Assembly (NCBI RefSeq): GCF_022048975.1
Contig: NZ_JAKMHX010000019.1
Location: forward strand, 1 to 64,000
From: Sporosarcina cyprini
GTDB lineage: Bacteria; Bacillota; Bacilli; Bacillales_A; Planococcaceae
Direction of reading: 5' to 3'
Length of the DNA: 64,000 nucleotides
The position numbers and the translations under genes were made by a program. Of this stretch, positions 1 to 8,258 are shown piece after piece (within the stretch, counting starts at the first letter, position 1; each line of letters begins with the position of its first letter). The notes beneath the pieces are model-generated. The model did no database searches. It saw only the letters and a list, made by a program, of their open reading frames with translations, and was not told the DNA's origin.

Positions 1-278
1 AGAGTAAGAATCAGCAGAAAATCATTCAACGACATATCTGGCAGGATTACCTGGATGTAGCGGAAGAATTGAGACATCACCATGAGATCAAAGAGATATA
101 CGGGAAGCGCAAAGAGACGATTGAACGTGTCTTTGCAGACGCCAAAGAAAAGCATGGCATGCGATGGACAACCCTCCGGGGTCTCAAAAAATTGTCCATG
201 CAGGCGATGCTGACTTTTGCTGCCTTAAATCTTAAGAAGTTGGCCAGCTGGACATGGAAAGCACCAGCCGTGGCGTAA
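1..278 (+). CDS. IS1182-family transposase, C-terminal part (cut by window edge)
   Basis: The reading frame is already open at base 3 and runs to TAA at 276-278, so only about the last 91 codons are visible. The end of the protein contains ETIERVFADAKEKHGMRW and LRGLKKLSMQAMLTFAALN, which I recognise as the C-terminal signature of IS1182-type DDE transposases: the last acidic catalytic region followed by the LRG helix. The gene would catalyse cut-and-paste transposition. A TTG at 69 is internal and not a real start. Whether the element is intact cannot be told because its 5' part is outside the window. Downstream, two perfect hairpins lie between it and the convergent CBS gene and may include the element's right end. 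Confidence 0.85.
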   Translation, partial: SKNQQKIIQRHIWQDYLDVAEELRHHHEIKEIYGKRKETIERVFADAKEKHGMRWTTLRGLKKLSMQAMLTFAALNLKKLASWTWKAPAVA

Positions 279-339
279 TTAAAAGGAAAATAGAACAGTG
301 CTAGGACGCATTCTCGCAAAAAAACACTAAAAAAACACG

Positions 340-376
340 AAAAGGGTTGGAAATCAATTTGATTTCCAACCCTTTT
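340..376. terminator. Perfect 18-bp palindromic hairpin, bidirectional terminator or IS end
   Basis: Arms 340-357 and 359-376 are perfect reverse complements (AAAAGGGTTGGAAATCAA) around a single T, flanked by A and T runs on each side. It lies between the transposase and the convergent CBS-domain gene, so it can end transcription from both. A second hairpin, arms 389-400 and 407-418 (AAGCGCCATCCA), follows directly. The sequence GTCTACAGTCTGAA between them could belong to the IS terminal repeat; that is inference. Confidence 0.7.
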
Positions 377-426
377 GTCTACAGTCTGAAGCGCCATCCA
401 AATAAATGGATGGCGCTTCTCTATGT

Positions 427-1056
427 TTATTTTTTATTCAATCTGGAAACCTGCAGAATACGGAAACCGTTCTTCTCCAGCTTTTCACGAAGTTTGGCGA
501 CTTCCTCATCGCTTCGTGTATCTTCTAGAGTAATGACAACGCGGCGTGCGAGGGCGGAACCATTATCGAGTGTCAGCAAGCCTTCGATATTGTCGTCACG
601 CAGGGTTTTCGTCAGACGGTTGATCATTCCTTTTGCCTCTGTTGAAGCGAGGGTGATGTTAATGCCGCCTGTTTTTAATCCAAACGCATCTTCCAGTACG
701 CTTTCGACTTTATTGTGTGTTAAAATGCCAAATAGCTTCCCGTCTTTTACGACACTGATAAATGGCAATGCCTTAATTTGCAAAAGTGCATTTAAGAAGG
801 ACTCGTCTTCTGTAATAAAGATATCCGCATGCTTAACGAGAGAATCGATGGATGATTGCTCATCCCCTTTCTCTTCGTACAGGTATTCGATCAAGTCCAC
901 TTTGTATAGCATTCCTTTGTAGGCATCCTGCCGGTCTACAACTGGTATGCAACGGTACCCCGTCTCATTAATTTTTTTCAATGCATCTTTTACAGTCTCT
1001 TCAATAGAAACCGTTGCCACTGCTAAACGTTCCAGCGTCAAGTCTCGAATATGCAT
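427..1056 (-). CDS. CBS-pair plus ACT-like protein, CbpA-type c-di-AMP receptor candidate
   Basis: A 209-residue soluble protein. Two CBS motifs are visible at about residues 3-58 (ending GMLYKVDLIEYL) and 65-120 (FISVVKDGKLFGILTHNKV), followed by an ACT-like domain at about 130-205. CBS pairs bind adenine nucleotides. In Listeria a CBS-CBS-ACT protein of this size (CbpA) binds cyclic di-AMP; the assignment here rests on architecture only. AcuB has the same layout and is the main alternative. Two ATGs lie six bases apart. The one at 1056 is chosen because the AAGGGGG ribosome site sits 7 bases before it, whereas the one at 1062 would touch it. It stands alone, convergent with the transposase and divergent from the LytTR gene. 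Confidence 0.7.
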   Translation of the reverse strand: MHIRDLTLERLAVATVSIEETVKDALKKINETGYRCIPVVDRQDAYKGMLYKVDLIEYLYEEKGDEQSSIDSLVKHADIFITEDESFLNALLQIKALPFISVVKDGKLFGILTHNKVESVLEDAFGLKTGGINITLASTEAKGMINRLTKTLRDDNIEGLLTLDNGSALARRVVITLEDTRSDEEVAKLREKLEKNGFRILQVSRLNKK

Positions 1057-1136
1057 CGTCATTCCCCCTTATCTACAGTCATTTCAGTTAAATCAAAATA
1101 TTGATTAAAATTTATTATAAGTGAGAGCTTGATTCT

Positions 1137-1165
1137 TTGACAAGTGAATTTATACTATTTGTATA
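1137..1165 (+). promoter_or_regulatory. Sigma-A promoter of the LytTR gene
   Basis: TTGACA at 1137-1142, a 17-base spacer, then TGTATA at 1160-1165. The start of transcription would fall near 1172, 20 bases before the ATG at 1192. This also shows that an in-frame GTG at 1144 is not the start codon. Confidence 0.65.
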
Positions 1166-1191
1166 GGTTCAGAGGAAAAGGAGTTATCCAA

Positions 1192-1836
1192 ATGGAAACA
1201 TTGCATCATGCGGCCCTCCTAGATGTCATGGGGGATTTGTTCGCAGACGAGATTTCCATCGTCGTGGCGAATACGAAGGAATATGTCTATTATCGGCCGA
1301 GTAAGCGAGTCGATTTAAAAATAAAACCGGGCGATCCGGTAAAAGAAGGTACGATTGCGTACAAGGCGCTTCACGAGGATCAGCGGGTATCCGAGTTTAT
1401 CCAGCGGGATGTCTTCGGAGTCCCTTACCAGGGGATGGCGGTGCCGTTCCATCAGGAAGGCCAGCTGGCCGGGTGCGTTGTTGCGATTTATCCGGCGTTT
1501 ACGGAAGGGAAGTCCGTCGTTACAATCCGGACGCAAGATGGCTGGGTCCCTGTTCCGTTCGCTGATGTGCATTATATTGAAGTGAAGGACCGAAAAACAT
1601 ATGTCATTGCGGATCAGCTGACAGGTACGCATAAGAATTCCCTTCAAAACTTCGAGTTCAGTTTGCCGCGTGATTTGTTTGTCCGCTGCCACCGTTCCTT
1701 CATTGTGAATGTCCATCACATAAAAGAGATCTATCCCGATACCCATTCTACGTTTGTGCTTGGAATGGCGAACGGGGCAAAGATTCCGGTCAGTCAATCC
1801 TATTCCAGCTACTTCCGGAAAATGCTCGGGTTTTAA
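1192..1836 (+). CDS. LytTR-family DNA-binding regulator
   Basis: A 214-residue protein. The C-terminal ~100 residues carry the LytTR fold landmarks DVHYIEV, FVRCHRSFIVNVHHI and IPVSQSY, as in AgrA and other LytTR DNA-binding domains. The first ~100 residues form a small sensor-like domain (VVANTKEYVYYRPSKRVDLK and a later GVPYQGMAVPF) that looks PAS/GAF-like. There is no receiver domain, so this is a one-component regulator, presumably of a small molecule or metabolic state. The ATG at 1192 follows AAAGGAG with good spacing and lies downstream of the promoter. The next gene, a CoA-transferase 210 bases on, is the likely target: TACGA direct repeats precede it (see findings). Confidence 0.8.
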   Translation: METLHHAALLDVMGDLFADEISIVVANTKEYVYYRPSKRVDLKIKPGDPVKEGTIAYKALHEDQRVSEFIQRDVFGVPYQGMAVPFHQEGQLAGCVVAIYPAFTEGKSVVTIRTQDGWVPVPFADVHYIEVKDRKTYVIADQLTGTHKNSLQNFEFSLPRDLFVRCHRSFIVNVHHIKEIYPDTHSTFVLGMANGAKIPVSQSYSSYFRKMLGF

Positions 1837-1981
1837 AAATCCTTAACCCTCCTGCGGCGGTTTTTGAAACGAATACCTACTCAATCCGCCTGCAGGCCAT
1901 CAAAACAAAAATCTTCTGCTTGACCCTGAAATTGTCCCTTTTCGTCTTCATATTTCCTTAAATGCGCTCCATTCCACTATC

Positions 1982-1996
1982 GTGAAAGCGGTTGCG
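1982..1996 (+). promoter_or_regulatory. Possible CcpA cre site before the CoA-transferase gene
   Basis: GTGAAAGCGGTTGCG matches the catabolite responsive element WTGNAANCGNWNNCW except at the two outermost positions. It overlaps a possible -35 (TTGCGG, 1992-1997) placed 17 bases before TATCTA (2015-2020). Repression by CcpA of a CoA ester-handling enzyme would be plausible. The match is short and unproven. Confidence 0.4.
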
Positions 1997-2046
1997 GTAC
2001 GATAGATTTACGATTATCTAAAAGTTACGAAAAGGGGCAAGGCGGT

Positions 2047-3564
2047 ATGGGGCAGCAAATGGATCGGATTCGAATCGATGAATTGAAAAACTTGGTCGTG
2101 TCCCCCGAAGAGGCAGCATCATGGATTTCGGACGGGATGACGCTTGGGCTCAGCGGGTTTACACGGGCAGGTGATGCCAAGGCAGTTCCAATGGCGTTAG
2201 TAAAACGGGCGGAAACAGAAACATTTAAAGTAAATGTCTACACAGGAGCTTCCCTTGGTTCGGATATTGATAAGCTTTTTGCGGAAGCGGGAATTGTACA
2301 TAAGCGGTTGCCTTTCCAAGCGGAGCCGGCAATGCGCAGGAGCATTAACGAAGGGGATGTGCTATTCTGCGATCATCATTTATCGCATACGGCTGAATGG
2401 ATTCGTTCCAATGTTATTGACTCGATTGACTTCGCGATATTGGAAGCGGTTGCAATTACGGAGGACGGAATGGTGATACCATCAACGTCCGTCGGCAATT
2501 CTTATTCGTTCGCCAAGCATGCAAAGTCAGTTATCATTGAAATCAATTTAGCGCATGCTGCGGAATTGGAAGGCGTCCACGACCTGTACGATCCGGGCAA
2601 GCAAGGCGAACGTCAGCCGATTCCGTTGGCTAAAACAGATGACCGGATCGGTTCAATTGGGATTCCTGTAGCGCTGGAAAAAATCAAAGGCATCGTCTTT
2701 ACGAATCAGCAGGATTCCCCTTCGCTCATCACGCAGCCTGACGAAGAGACGCAAATGATGGCGGGACATCTTCTCGAATTCCTCCGTTCAGAAATAAAGG
2801 CGGGACGATTGACGAATAAGCTGGCACCTTTGCAATCCGGTATTGGGTCACAGGCGAATGCGGTACTTCATGGGATGCTGCACTCTGAATTCGAGGAGCT
2901 GGAAGTCTACTCCGAAGTGTTGCAGGATGCTGTATTCGACTTGATAGACGCCGGAAAAGTCCGTTTTGCGTCATGTGCTTCCATTACATTGTCACAAGAG
3001 AAGATGGAACAGGTTTTCTCTAATTTTGAAAACTATCGAGACAAACTTGTCATGCGGCCACAGGAAATTTCCAACCATCCGGAAATTATTCGCCGGCTTG
3101 GCTTGATCTCGATCAATACAGCGCTTGAACTTGATATTTATGGGAATGTCAATTCAACACATGTGACCGGAACGAAAATGATGAATGGCATCGGTGGCTC
3201 CGGCGACTTTGCACGAAATGCCAGACTTGCAATCTTTGTGACGAAGTCAGTCGCTAAAGGCGGCGATATCTCGAGTATCGTGCCGTTCGTTTCACATGTC
3301 GACCATACGGAGCATGATGTTGATGTCATCGTAACAGAACACGGCTATGCTGATTTACGTGGGCTTGCCCCGCGGGAGCGAGTCGGGTTGATCATCGAGA
3401 ACTGTGCGCATCCCGACTATCGTGAACCCCTTTGGGCATATTACGAGGAAGCGCTCGGGCGTGGCGGGCATACGCCGCATGTCCTTGAAAAGGCATTCTC
3501 CTGGCATTTGAATCTTATGGAACATGGCACGATGCGTTCGAAAGTGGAAGAAACAGCACAATGA
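2047..3564 (+). CDS. Acetyl-CoA hydrolase / succinate CoA-transferase family protein
   Basis: A 505-residue member of the acetyl-CoA hydrolase/transferase family (YgfH/Cat1-like). It swaps CoA between acyl groups such as acetyl- or propionyl-CoA and succinate, or hydrolyses acetyl-CoA, in the cytosol. The N-terminal half has the conserved SGFTRAGDAKAVP stretch (about 36-48). The C-terminal half holds the YSE motif whose glutamate (about E290) is the expected thioester-forming catalytic residue, then the HVTGTKMMNGIGGSGDFARN glycine-rich loop. Full length for the family. It follows the LytTR gene on the same strand, but a 210-base gap with promoter-like signals suggests its own transcription. 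It ends at a strong terminator shared with mgtE. Exact substrate is not determinable from sequence. Confidence 0.85.
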   Translation: MGQQMDRIRIDELKNLVVSPEEAASWISDGMTLGLSGFTRAGDAKAVPMALVKRAETETFKVNVYTGASLGSDIDKLFAEAGIVHKRLPFQAEPAMRRSINEGDVLFCDHHLSHTAEWIRSNVIDSIDFAILEAVAITEDGMVIPSTSVGNSYSFAKHAKSVIIEINLAHAAELEGVHDLYDPGKQGERQPIPLAKTDDRIGSIGIPVALEKIKGIVFTNQQDSPSLITQPDEETQMMAGHLLEFLRSEIKAGRLTNKLAPLQSGIGSQANAVLHGMLHSEFEELEVYSEVLQDAVFDLIDAGKVRFASCASITLSQEKMEQVFSNFENYRDKLVMRPQEISNHPEIIRRLGLISINTALELDIYGNVNSTHVTGTKMMNGIGGSGDFARNARLAIFVTKSVAKGGDISSIVPFVSHVDHTEHDVDVIVTEHGYADLRGLAPRERVGLIIENCAHPDYREPLWAYYEEALGRGGHTPHVLEKAFSWHLNLMEHGTMRSKVEETAQ

Positions 3565-3610
3565 GTGCCTTCAGGTGAAAGCCTGTTGACATATTACCTA
3601 CCTGTAGATG

Positions 3611-3641
3611 AAAAGGAGTCCCGTTCGCGGGACTCCTTTTT
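3611..3641. terminator. Bidirectional terminator with TTCG loop
   Basis: Arms 3611-3623 and 3628-3640 (AAAAGGAGTCCCG / CGGGACTCCTTTT) close a TTCG tetraloop, with T runs on both sides. It separates the convergent CoA-transferase and mgtE genes. Confidence 0.9.
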
Positions 3642-3659
3642 GCGTGTGCATTCACGATC

Positions 3660-5018
3660 TCACATCAGTTTTGAAATAAACATCGTAGCGATGCCAAAGT
3701 AAATGAGCAATGACAGGATATCGTTGATGGTTGTGATCAACGGTCCGGATGCCACTGCGGGGTCCACTTTGAATTTATTTAAAATAAGTGGAATGACGGT
3801 TCCAGCGAGTGTACCGATGATCAGCGTAGCGACGAGGGAAGAACCGACGACGAGGCCGAGAGTGAAGCTGCCTTGCCAAATATAAGCGATGACAGAAATG
3901 ACGGCACCGCAGACGACCCCGAGAAGAACGCCGACAATCAGTTCTCGGAAGACCAGTTTCAATCCCCTCTTCAAATCCATGTCATCAGAGGCGAGTCCCC
4001 GTACCACGACAGCGAGCGACTGGGTTCCTGTATTCCCGGTCATTCCTGCAATCATGGGCATGAAAAAGGCCAATGCGACGACTGCTTCTAATGTATCTTC
4101 AAATTTAGAAATGATACTTCCAGAGACGAGGCCAATGAACAATAGAAGTATGAGCCAAGGCAAGCGGCGATACGCAGCGATGAATGGAGGTGTATTAAAA
4201 TCGATTGACTTACCTGAGGCAAACAGCATCTCGATGTCTTCATTCGCTTCCCGAACGACAATATCAAGTACATCGTCCGCTGTAATAATGCCGACGAGAA
4301 CGTTTTGATCGTTCACTACCGGAAGGGAAACAAAATCATATCTCCCAATCATTTTTGCAACATCCCGCTGCTGGGTCGTCTCGTGTACACTCATTACATC
4401 TGATGTCATGATGTCCTTCACGCAGTCGTCCGGTTTGGCGAGCAATAAATCCCGGTAGGATAAGACGCCGGCCAGTTTTTTATCGTCAGTAATAATATAG
4501 ACGTAGTTTAAATAGTGGGCGAACTCCTTGAAGTTCTTTAGTTTATCGATGGTCTTTCCCACGGAATAAGATTGATGCACCCAAACATAGCGGCTCGTCA
4601 TGATTCTTCCGGCCGAACGTTTCGGATACTTCATCATCTTTCGTATATCTCGTTTTTCCTCTTGTCGCAATTCTGCAATCAGATGCTCGATTTCCTTATC
4701 GGGCAGGTCAGACAGCAGATAGGACAAATCCTCGCTCTTCATCAAATCGAGCAAATCGTACGAACGTTTCGGGCCAATTATTTTCAGCACATCCAGTTGC
4801 TCATTCTTTGTTAAATATCGAAGCAGCGTAACCACATTTTCCGTGCTAATGATTTCAAGAAATAGCGGACGCCGCTTTTTCGGGAGACAGCGGTATTGGG
4901 CCGCAACCTCAAACGGAGGCAGCTCTTCAATTGCTTTTTTGAATTTGTCTTTGTTTCCTTCTCTCAGCAGCTGAATGAGCGCTCGTGAGATTTCATCCCG
5001 GTTCCCATTCACTGGCAT
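3660..5018 (-). CDS. mgtE: Magnesium channel MgtE
   Basis: A 452-residue MgtE-type Mg2+ channel, usual length. Domains in order: the helical N domain (about 15-130), a CBS pair (GRIMTSRYVWVHQSYSVGKT onward, about 135-255) and a five-helix membrane domain starting near RLPWLILLLFIGL. The pore signatures AGMTGNTGTQSLAVVVRGL and PLITTINDILSLLIYF are present; the aspartate of NDI corresponds to the selectivity residue of this family. Mg2+ binding to N and CBS domains closes the pore. The start is placed at ATG 5018 because GAGGTG lies 6 bases before it; a GTG at 5045 has no ribosome site. I looked for an M-box magnesium riboswitch upstream and did not see one in the ~170-base gap. Confidence 0.93.
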   Translation of the reverse strand: MPVNGNRDEISRALIQLLREGNKDKFKKAIEELPPFEVAAQYRCLPKKRRPLFLEIISTENVVTLLRYLTKNEQLDVLKIIGPKRSYDLLDLMKSEDLSYLLSDLPDKEIEHLIAELRQEEKRDIRKMMKYPKRSAGRIMTSRYVWVHQSYSVGKTIDKLKNFKEFAHYLNYVYIITDDKKLAGVLSYRDLLLAKPDDCVKDIMTSDVMSVHETTQQRDVAKMIGRYDFVSLPVVNDQNVLVGIITADDVLDIVVREANEDIEMLFASGKSIDFNTPPFIAAYRRLPWLILLLFIGLVSGSIISKFEDTLEAVVALAFFMPMIAGMTGNTGTQSLAVVVRGLASDDMDLKRGLKLVFRELIVGVLLGVVCGAVISVIAYIWQGSFTLGLVVGSSLVATLIIGTLAGTVIPLILNKFKVDPAVASGPLITTINDILSLLIYFGIATMFISKLM

Positions 5019-5193
5019 TTGCTCCACCTCACTTTTACTATTCACTCAATGAAACTCTTACAAGCCCTTCTTCCCTAAATATCTGCGAAGAAAACAATCT
5101 CAAAAATTATATGTTTAGTCAGAGAACAATAGGGAAAGTGAGTTAGTGACCTAAAAAACGGTGAAATGCCGGAACAAAAAGGGGAGACTCATC

Positions 5194-6021
5194 ATGAGTA
5201 AAATGAAGAATTGGGTAGTTATCTTAGCCGCGGTCATGCTGGTGCTGACGGCGTGCGGAACAAAAAAAGAGGATAAGGGGAGCGCAACTACGACAGAAGA
5301 AGGCTATGAGCTCGTACATAAAGGGAAGTTGACATATGCCGCAAGTGGACTTTATAAACCTTTTAACTTTGAAGAGAATGGGGAACTGACGGGCTTTGAC
5401 GTAGAGATCGGTAAAGCGATCGCTGAAAAAATGGGATTGGAGCCGAATCCGGTAACAAATCCATTTGAGACAATCCTGCAAGGCTTGGTCGCCAAAAAAT
5501 ATGATGCCATCATCGGGTCGATGGCCTACACCAAAAAGCGGGCGGAACAAGCCGCATTTACAGAGCCTTACTATTATTCAGGAGGCATGATCTGGGTATC
5601 TGCAGACAACACTGACATCACGTCTCCGGAAGACTTGAAAGGTAAGAAGATTGGCGTCGTCGCGCAATCGACTTATGAAGAACCGGCTAAAACTCTTTCC
5701 GATGATATTCAATATTACAGCAGTGATGTTGTCGCATTGAAAGACTTAACGGTAAAAGACCGCCTGGATGCCGTCATTACCTCTGACATCGTCGGATTTG
5801 AAGCGAAGGATAATGGGTTTGCTATTAAAGAAGTCGGCAATCCGCTTTGGGTCGAACAGCCATCCATTGCCGTTCGCAAAGATAATGATAAATTACGTGA
5901 TGAAATTGATAAAGCATTGAAGGAAATCATCGATGATGGTACGTACGAAGAGATTTCCCAAAAATGGTTCAAGCGAAATCTGTTGGAACTTGACTTGCAG
6001 GATGCGGAACTACTTGAATAA
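5194..6021 (+). CDS. Polar amino acid ABC importer, substrate-binding lipoprotein
   Basis: A 275-residue SBP_bac_3 (family 3) solute-binding protein. The N-terminus is a lipoprotein signal: a positively charged start, a hydrophobic core and the lipobox LTAC, so the mature protein is tethered by Cys. Ligand-pocket motifs include SGLYKPFNFEENGELTGFDVE and later GSMAYTKKRAEQAAFTEPYYYS. The start is ATG 5194 after AAAGGGGAGA; an upstream in-frame GTG lacks a site. It heads a binding protein-permease-ATPase operon. The substrate is probably a polar amino acid or cystine-like compound; sequence alone does not settle which. Confidence 0.88.
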   Translation: MSKMKNWVVILAAVMLVLTACGTKKEDKGSATTTEEGYELVHKGKLTYAASGLYKPFNFEENGELTGFDVEIGKAIAEKMGLEPNPVTNPFETILQGLVAKKYDAIIGSMAYTKKRAEQAAFTEPYYYSGGMIWVSADNTDITSPEDLKGKKIGVVAQSTYEEPAKTLSDDIQYYSSDVVALKDLTVKDRLDAVITSDIVGFEAKDNGFAIKEVGNPLWVEQPSIAVRKDNDKLRDEIDKALKEIIDDGTYEEISQKWFKRNLLELDLQDAELLE

Positions 6022-6055
6022 CAAAAGACTTGTGAATGGAAAGAGGGTGTGACCC

Positions 6056-6724
6056 GTGCCAGAAACATTAGTAACTATATATGAAGTATTCATGCGGACG
6101 TACGAAGGCTTCTTGAAAGCGGCACTCGTCACGTTAAAATTAACAGCTGTTGCATTAGTATTGGGAACTGTTTTAGGGATTTTATTCGCATTAATGAAAA
6201 TATCAAAATCGAAAATTTTGCAGGCAATTGCCAATATCTATATTTCGGTCATTCGGGGAACCCCGCTGATCGTTCAGATCATGTTTTTGTACTATGGGAT
6301 CACATCGATCATCGTCCTATCTAATTTTTGGGCGGGGGCCATCGCGCTTGGCGTCCATAACGGGGCTTACATCGCTGAAATTTTCAGGGGAGCCATCCAA
6401 GGAATTGACCGGGGGCAGAGGGAAGCAAGTTTGGCACTTGGCATGAATCGGAGCCAAGCGATGCAGCGGATCATTTTCCCGCAAGCATTGCGCCGTGCCA
6501 TTCCACCACTTGGCAATCAATTCATTATTACGCTGAAGGATTCATCCCTCGTCTATGTCATTGGCGTTACGGAGCTGTTCGGATTGGCGAACCGCGAAGC
6601 GGCATCATCCTTCATGCCATTTGAGACATTCATGGTTGTCGGACTCTACTATCTCGTCCTCGTTCTCATCTTTACCGGATTGCTCCGACTGTACGAGAAC
6701 AAATTGAATGTCGAGAAATCGTGA
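6056..6724 (+). CDS. Polar amino acid ABC importer, permease
   Basis: A 222-residue HisM/GlnP-type permease with about five membrane helices. The EAA loop that contacts the ATPase is clear: [20 protein letters not shown] followed by [21 protein letters not shown] start at 6056, preceded by AAAGAGGGTG. It is the only permease in the operon, so it presumably forms a homodimer. It lies 34 bases after the binding protein and 13 before the ATPase. Confidence 0.9.
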   Translation: MPETLVTIYEVFMRTYEGFLKAALVTLKLTAVALVLGTVLGILFALMKISKSKILQAIANIYISVIRGTPLIVQIMFLYYGITSIIVLSNFWAGAIALGVHNGAYIAEIFRGAIQGIDRGQREASLALGMNRSQAMQRIIFPQALRRAIPPLGNQFIITLKDSSLVYVIGVTELFGLANREAASSFMPFETFMVVGLYYLVLVLIFTGLLRLYENKLNVEKS

Positions 6725-6737
6725 AGGAGGGAACAAC

Positions 6738-7466
6738 ATGATTAAGACAGAGAATCTCCATAAAAGATTCGGCAAATTGGAAGTGCTGAAAGGAATTGAT
6801 CTGACGATACACCCAGGCGAAGTGGTCGTACTGGTCGGCGTCAGCGGCTCGGGGAAAAGTACGTTGCTTCGCTGCCTGAACTTCCTTGAAAAGGCGCAAG
6901 AGGGCAACATCTTCATCGATGGCCGGAAAATCGACCGGAAGAAGGATAACTTGCCAAAGGTACGCGAGGAAGTCGGAATGGTTTTTCAACATTTCAACCT
7001 GTTTCCGCATAAAACCGTACTCGAAAATATTATAGAAGCGCCGATGATCGTCAAAAAGATGGACAAGTCCAAAGCAGAACAGCTTGCGCGCGAACTGCTT
7101 GAAAAAGTAGGCTTGTCTGACAAGGCGGATGTCTACCCGAACAAGCTGTCAGGCGGTCAAAAACAACGGGTTGCGATTGCCAGAGCTCTGGCAATGGAAC
7201 CGAAAGCGCTCTTGTTCGACGAACCGACATCGGCACTCGACCCTGAACTCGTAGGGGAAGTTTTACAAGTCATGCAGGACCTTGCAAATGAAGGCATGAC
7301 AATGGTCGTCGTGACACATGAAATGAAATTCGCCCGAGAGGTCGCCAGCCGCGTCATCATGCTCGACAAAGGGTGTATCATCGAGGACGCAGATCCCGAA
7401 ACGTTCTTCAATCACTCATCGAATGAACGGACACGGCAGTTTTTAGAGATGGTAGATGTGAAATAG
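6738..7466 (+). CDS. Polar amino acid ABC importer, ATP-binding protein
   Basis: A 242-residue GlnQ-type ATPase. Walker [17 protein letters not shown]-loop [17 protein letters not shown], signature [19 protein letters not shown], Walker [15 protein letters not shown] and the switch histidine in VVVTHEMKF are all intact. ATG 6738 is preceded by GAAGGAGG at the best spacing; an in-frame upstream ATG at 6708 lies inside the permease gene and has no site. It powers import together with the two preceding products. A terminator follows. Confidence 0.93.
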   Translation: MIKTENLHKRFGKLEVLKGIDLTIHPGEVVVLVGVSGSGKSTLLRCLNFLEKAQEGNIFIDGRKIDRKKDNLPKVREEVGMVFQHFNLFPHKTVLENIIEAPMIVKKMDKSKAEQLARELLEKVGLSDKADVYPNKLSGGQKQRVAIARALAMEPKALLFDEPTSALDPELVGEVLQVMQDLANEGMTMVVVTHEMKFAREVASRVIMLDKGCIIEDADPETFFNHSSNERTRQFLEMVDVK

Positions 7467-7490
7467 AGCTATCATATCGGATAAAGAGAG

Positions 7491-7527
7491 AAGCAGCTTT
7501 CCTTTTACATGGGGAGGCTGCTTTTTT
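7491..7527 (+). terminator. Terminator of the amino acid importer operon
   Basis: AAGCAGC (7491-7497) pairs with GCTGCTT (7517-7523), extended by partial pairing inside, followed by a run of six T. Confidence 0.75.
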
Positions 7528-7801
7528 GTCAAAGAAGGGTTTCCTGTTTGAATAGAGAAATAAGAGGCAGTAGAAAGGGGGGTAAATCAATAATTTACAG
7601 TCAACTTTCTGAAGTGTGAATGCCAGGAGGAGGTGGGTGTGTTCCTATTTGTAAGGCAATAAAGCTATTATGAAAAAGCTATGAAACATCTACTGCCTGC
7701 AAAGGGGAGACGGGTACTGACTATTGCGATGAACGCTAACGGTAGTGATATTGAGATCGATCTGTTTATCCTGATTCAAAATGAAAAGGGAGGTGGCTGT
7801 C
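7528..7801. other. Intergenic stretch with a possible 48-codon gene remnant
   Basis: No convincing gene is seen between the importer operon and the VOC gene. An open frame from ATG 7681 to TGA 7825-7827 (48 codons) contains VLTIAMNANGSDIEIDLFIL, which reads like part of a folded protein. It has no ribosome site, and it overlaps the start of the VOC gene. It may be a decayed fragment. I do not recognise the family. Confidence 0.3.
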
Positions 7802-8197
7802 ATGAAAACAGTCGTAAAACGAATTGAAACGGTCTACTTGCCTGTCCAAAACCCTGCTGCATCAGCGGAATGGTATCAAACCAACTTGAACCTAACTATT
7901 TCAGCACCAACTGCACCGGATGCCGTACAAGCCCGGCTTTCGCTGGAATCTGGCCAATCCCTATTTTTAATAAAGGCCAAAGAACCAATCCATGCTAACT
8001 TCACAGAAATTGGTGGACAGGAACAATGTATCCTCACCATGGAAGTGAAGTCACTTTATGAACTGCACAAGCAATTATCGGAGAATGGAGTCAATGTAAC
8101 AGAGATACAAAATCTGCAGGAATGCGGATCAAACTTTTATTTATACGATTTAGATGGCAATAAACTGGACATTTGGAGCGGTTGGCCAGAAGGCTGA
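7802..8197 (+). CDS. VOC-superfamily (glyoxalase-fold) protein
   Basis: A 131-residue single-unit VOC protein. It opens with the usual first strand (IETVYLPVQNPAASAEWYQTN), has the central SGQSLFLIK strand, and ends with FYLYDLDGNKLDIWSGW, where the D-GN-x-D/E pattern marks the metal or substrate edge of the fold. Such proteins include glyoxalases, dioxygenases and antibiotic-binding proteins; the specific role cannot be told. ATG 7802 follows GGGAGGTGG; an ATG at 7781 in the same frame lies before that site and is rejected. It ends before a convergent anchored protein. Confidence 0.75.
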   Translation: MKTVVKRIETVYLPVQNPAASAEWYQTNLNLTISAPTAPDAVQARLSLESGQSLFLIKAKEPIHANFTEIGGQEQCILTMEVKSLYELHKQLSENGVNVTEIQNLQECGSNFYLYDLDGNKLDIWSGWPEG

Positions 8198-8204
8198 ATG
8201 ATAG

Positions 8205-8247
8205 GAACAAGCCGCAAAATGTAGTTGAACGAATTTGTGGCTTGTTC
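8205..8247. terminator. Hairpin between convergent genes
   Basis: Arms 8205-8218 (GAACAAGCCGCAAA) and 8234-8247 (TTTGTGGCTTGTTC) pair along 14 bases with one G-T wobble. There is no strong T run, so termination efficiency is uncertain. Confidence 0.55.
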
Positions 8248-8258
8248 TAGAACCAAGT

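Noticed and set aside
347..922. A 191-codon plus-strand frame opposite the CBS-domain gene
   Set aside because: Serine/arginine-rich composition typical of an antisense shadow; the minus-strand product has clear CBS motifs and a ribosome site.
5019..5193. Magnesium (M-box) riboswitch upstream of mgtE
   Set aside because: The gap to the divergent gene is too short and shows no matching conserved segments.
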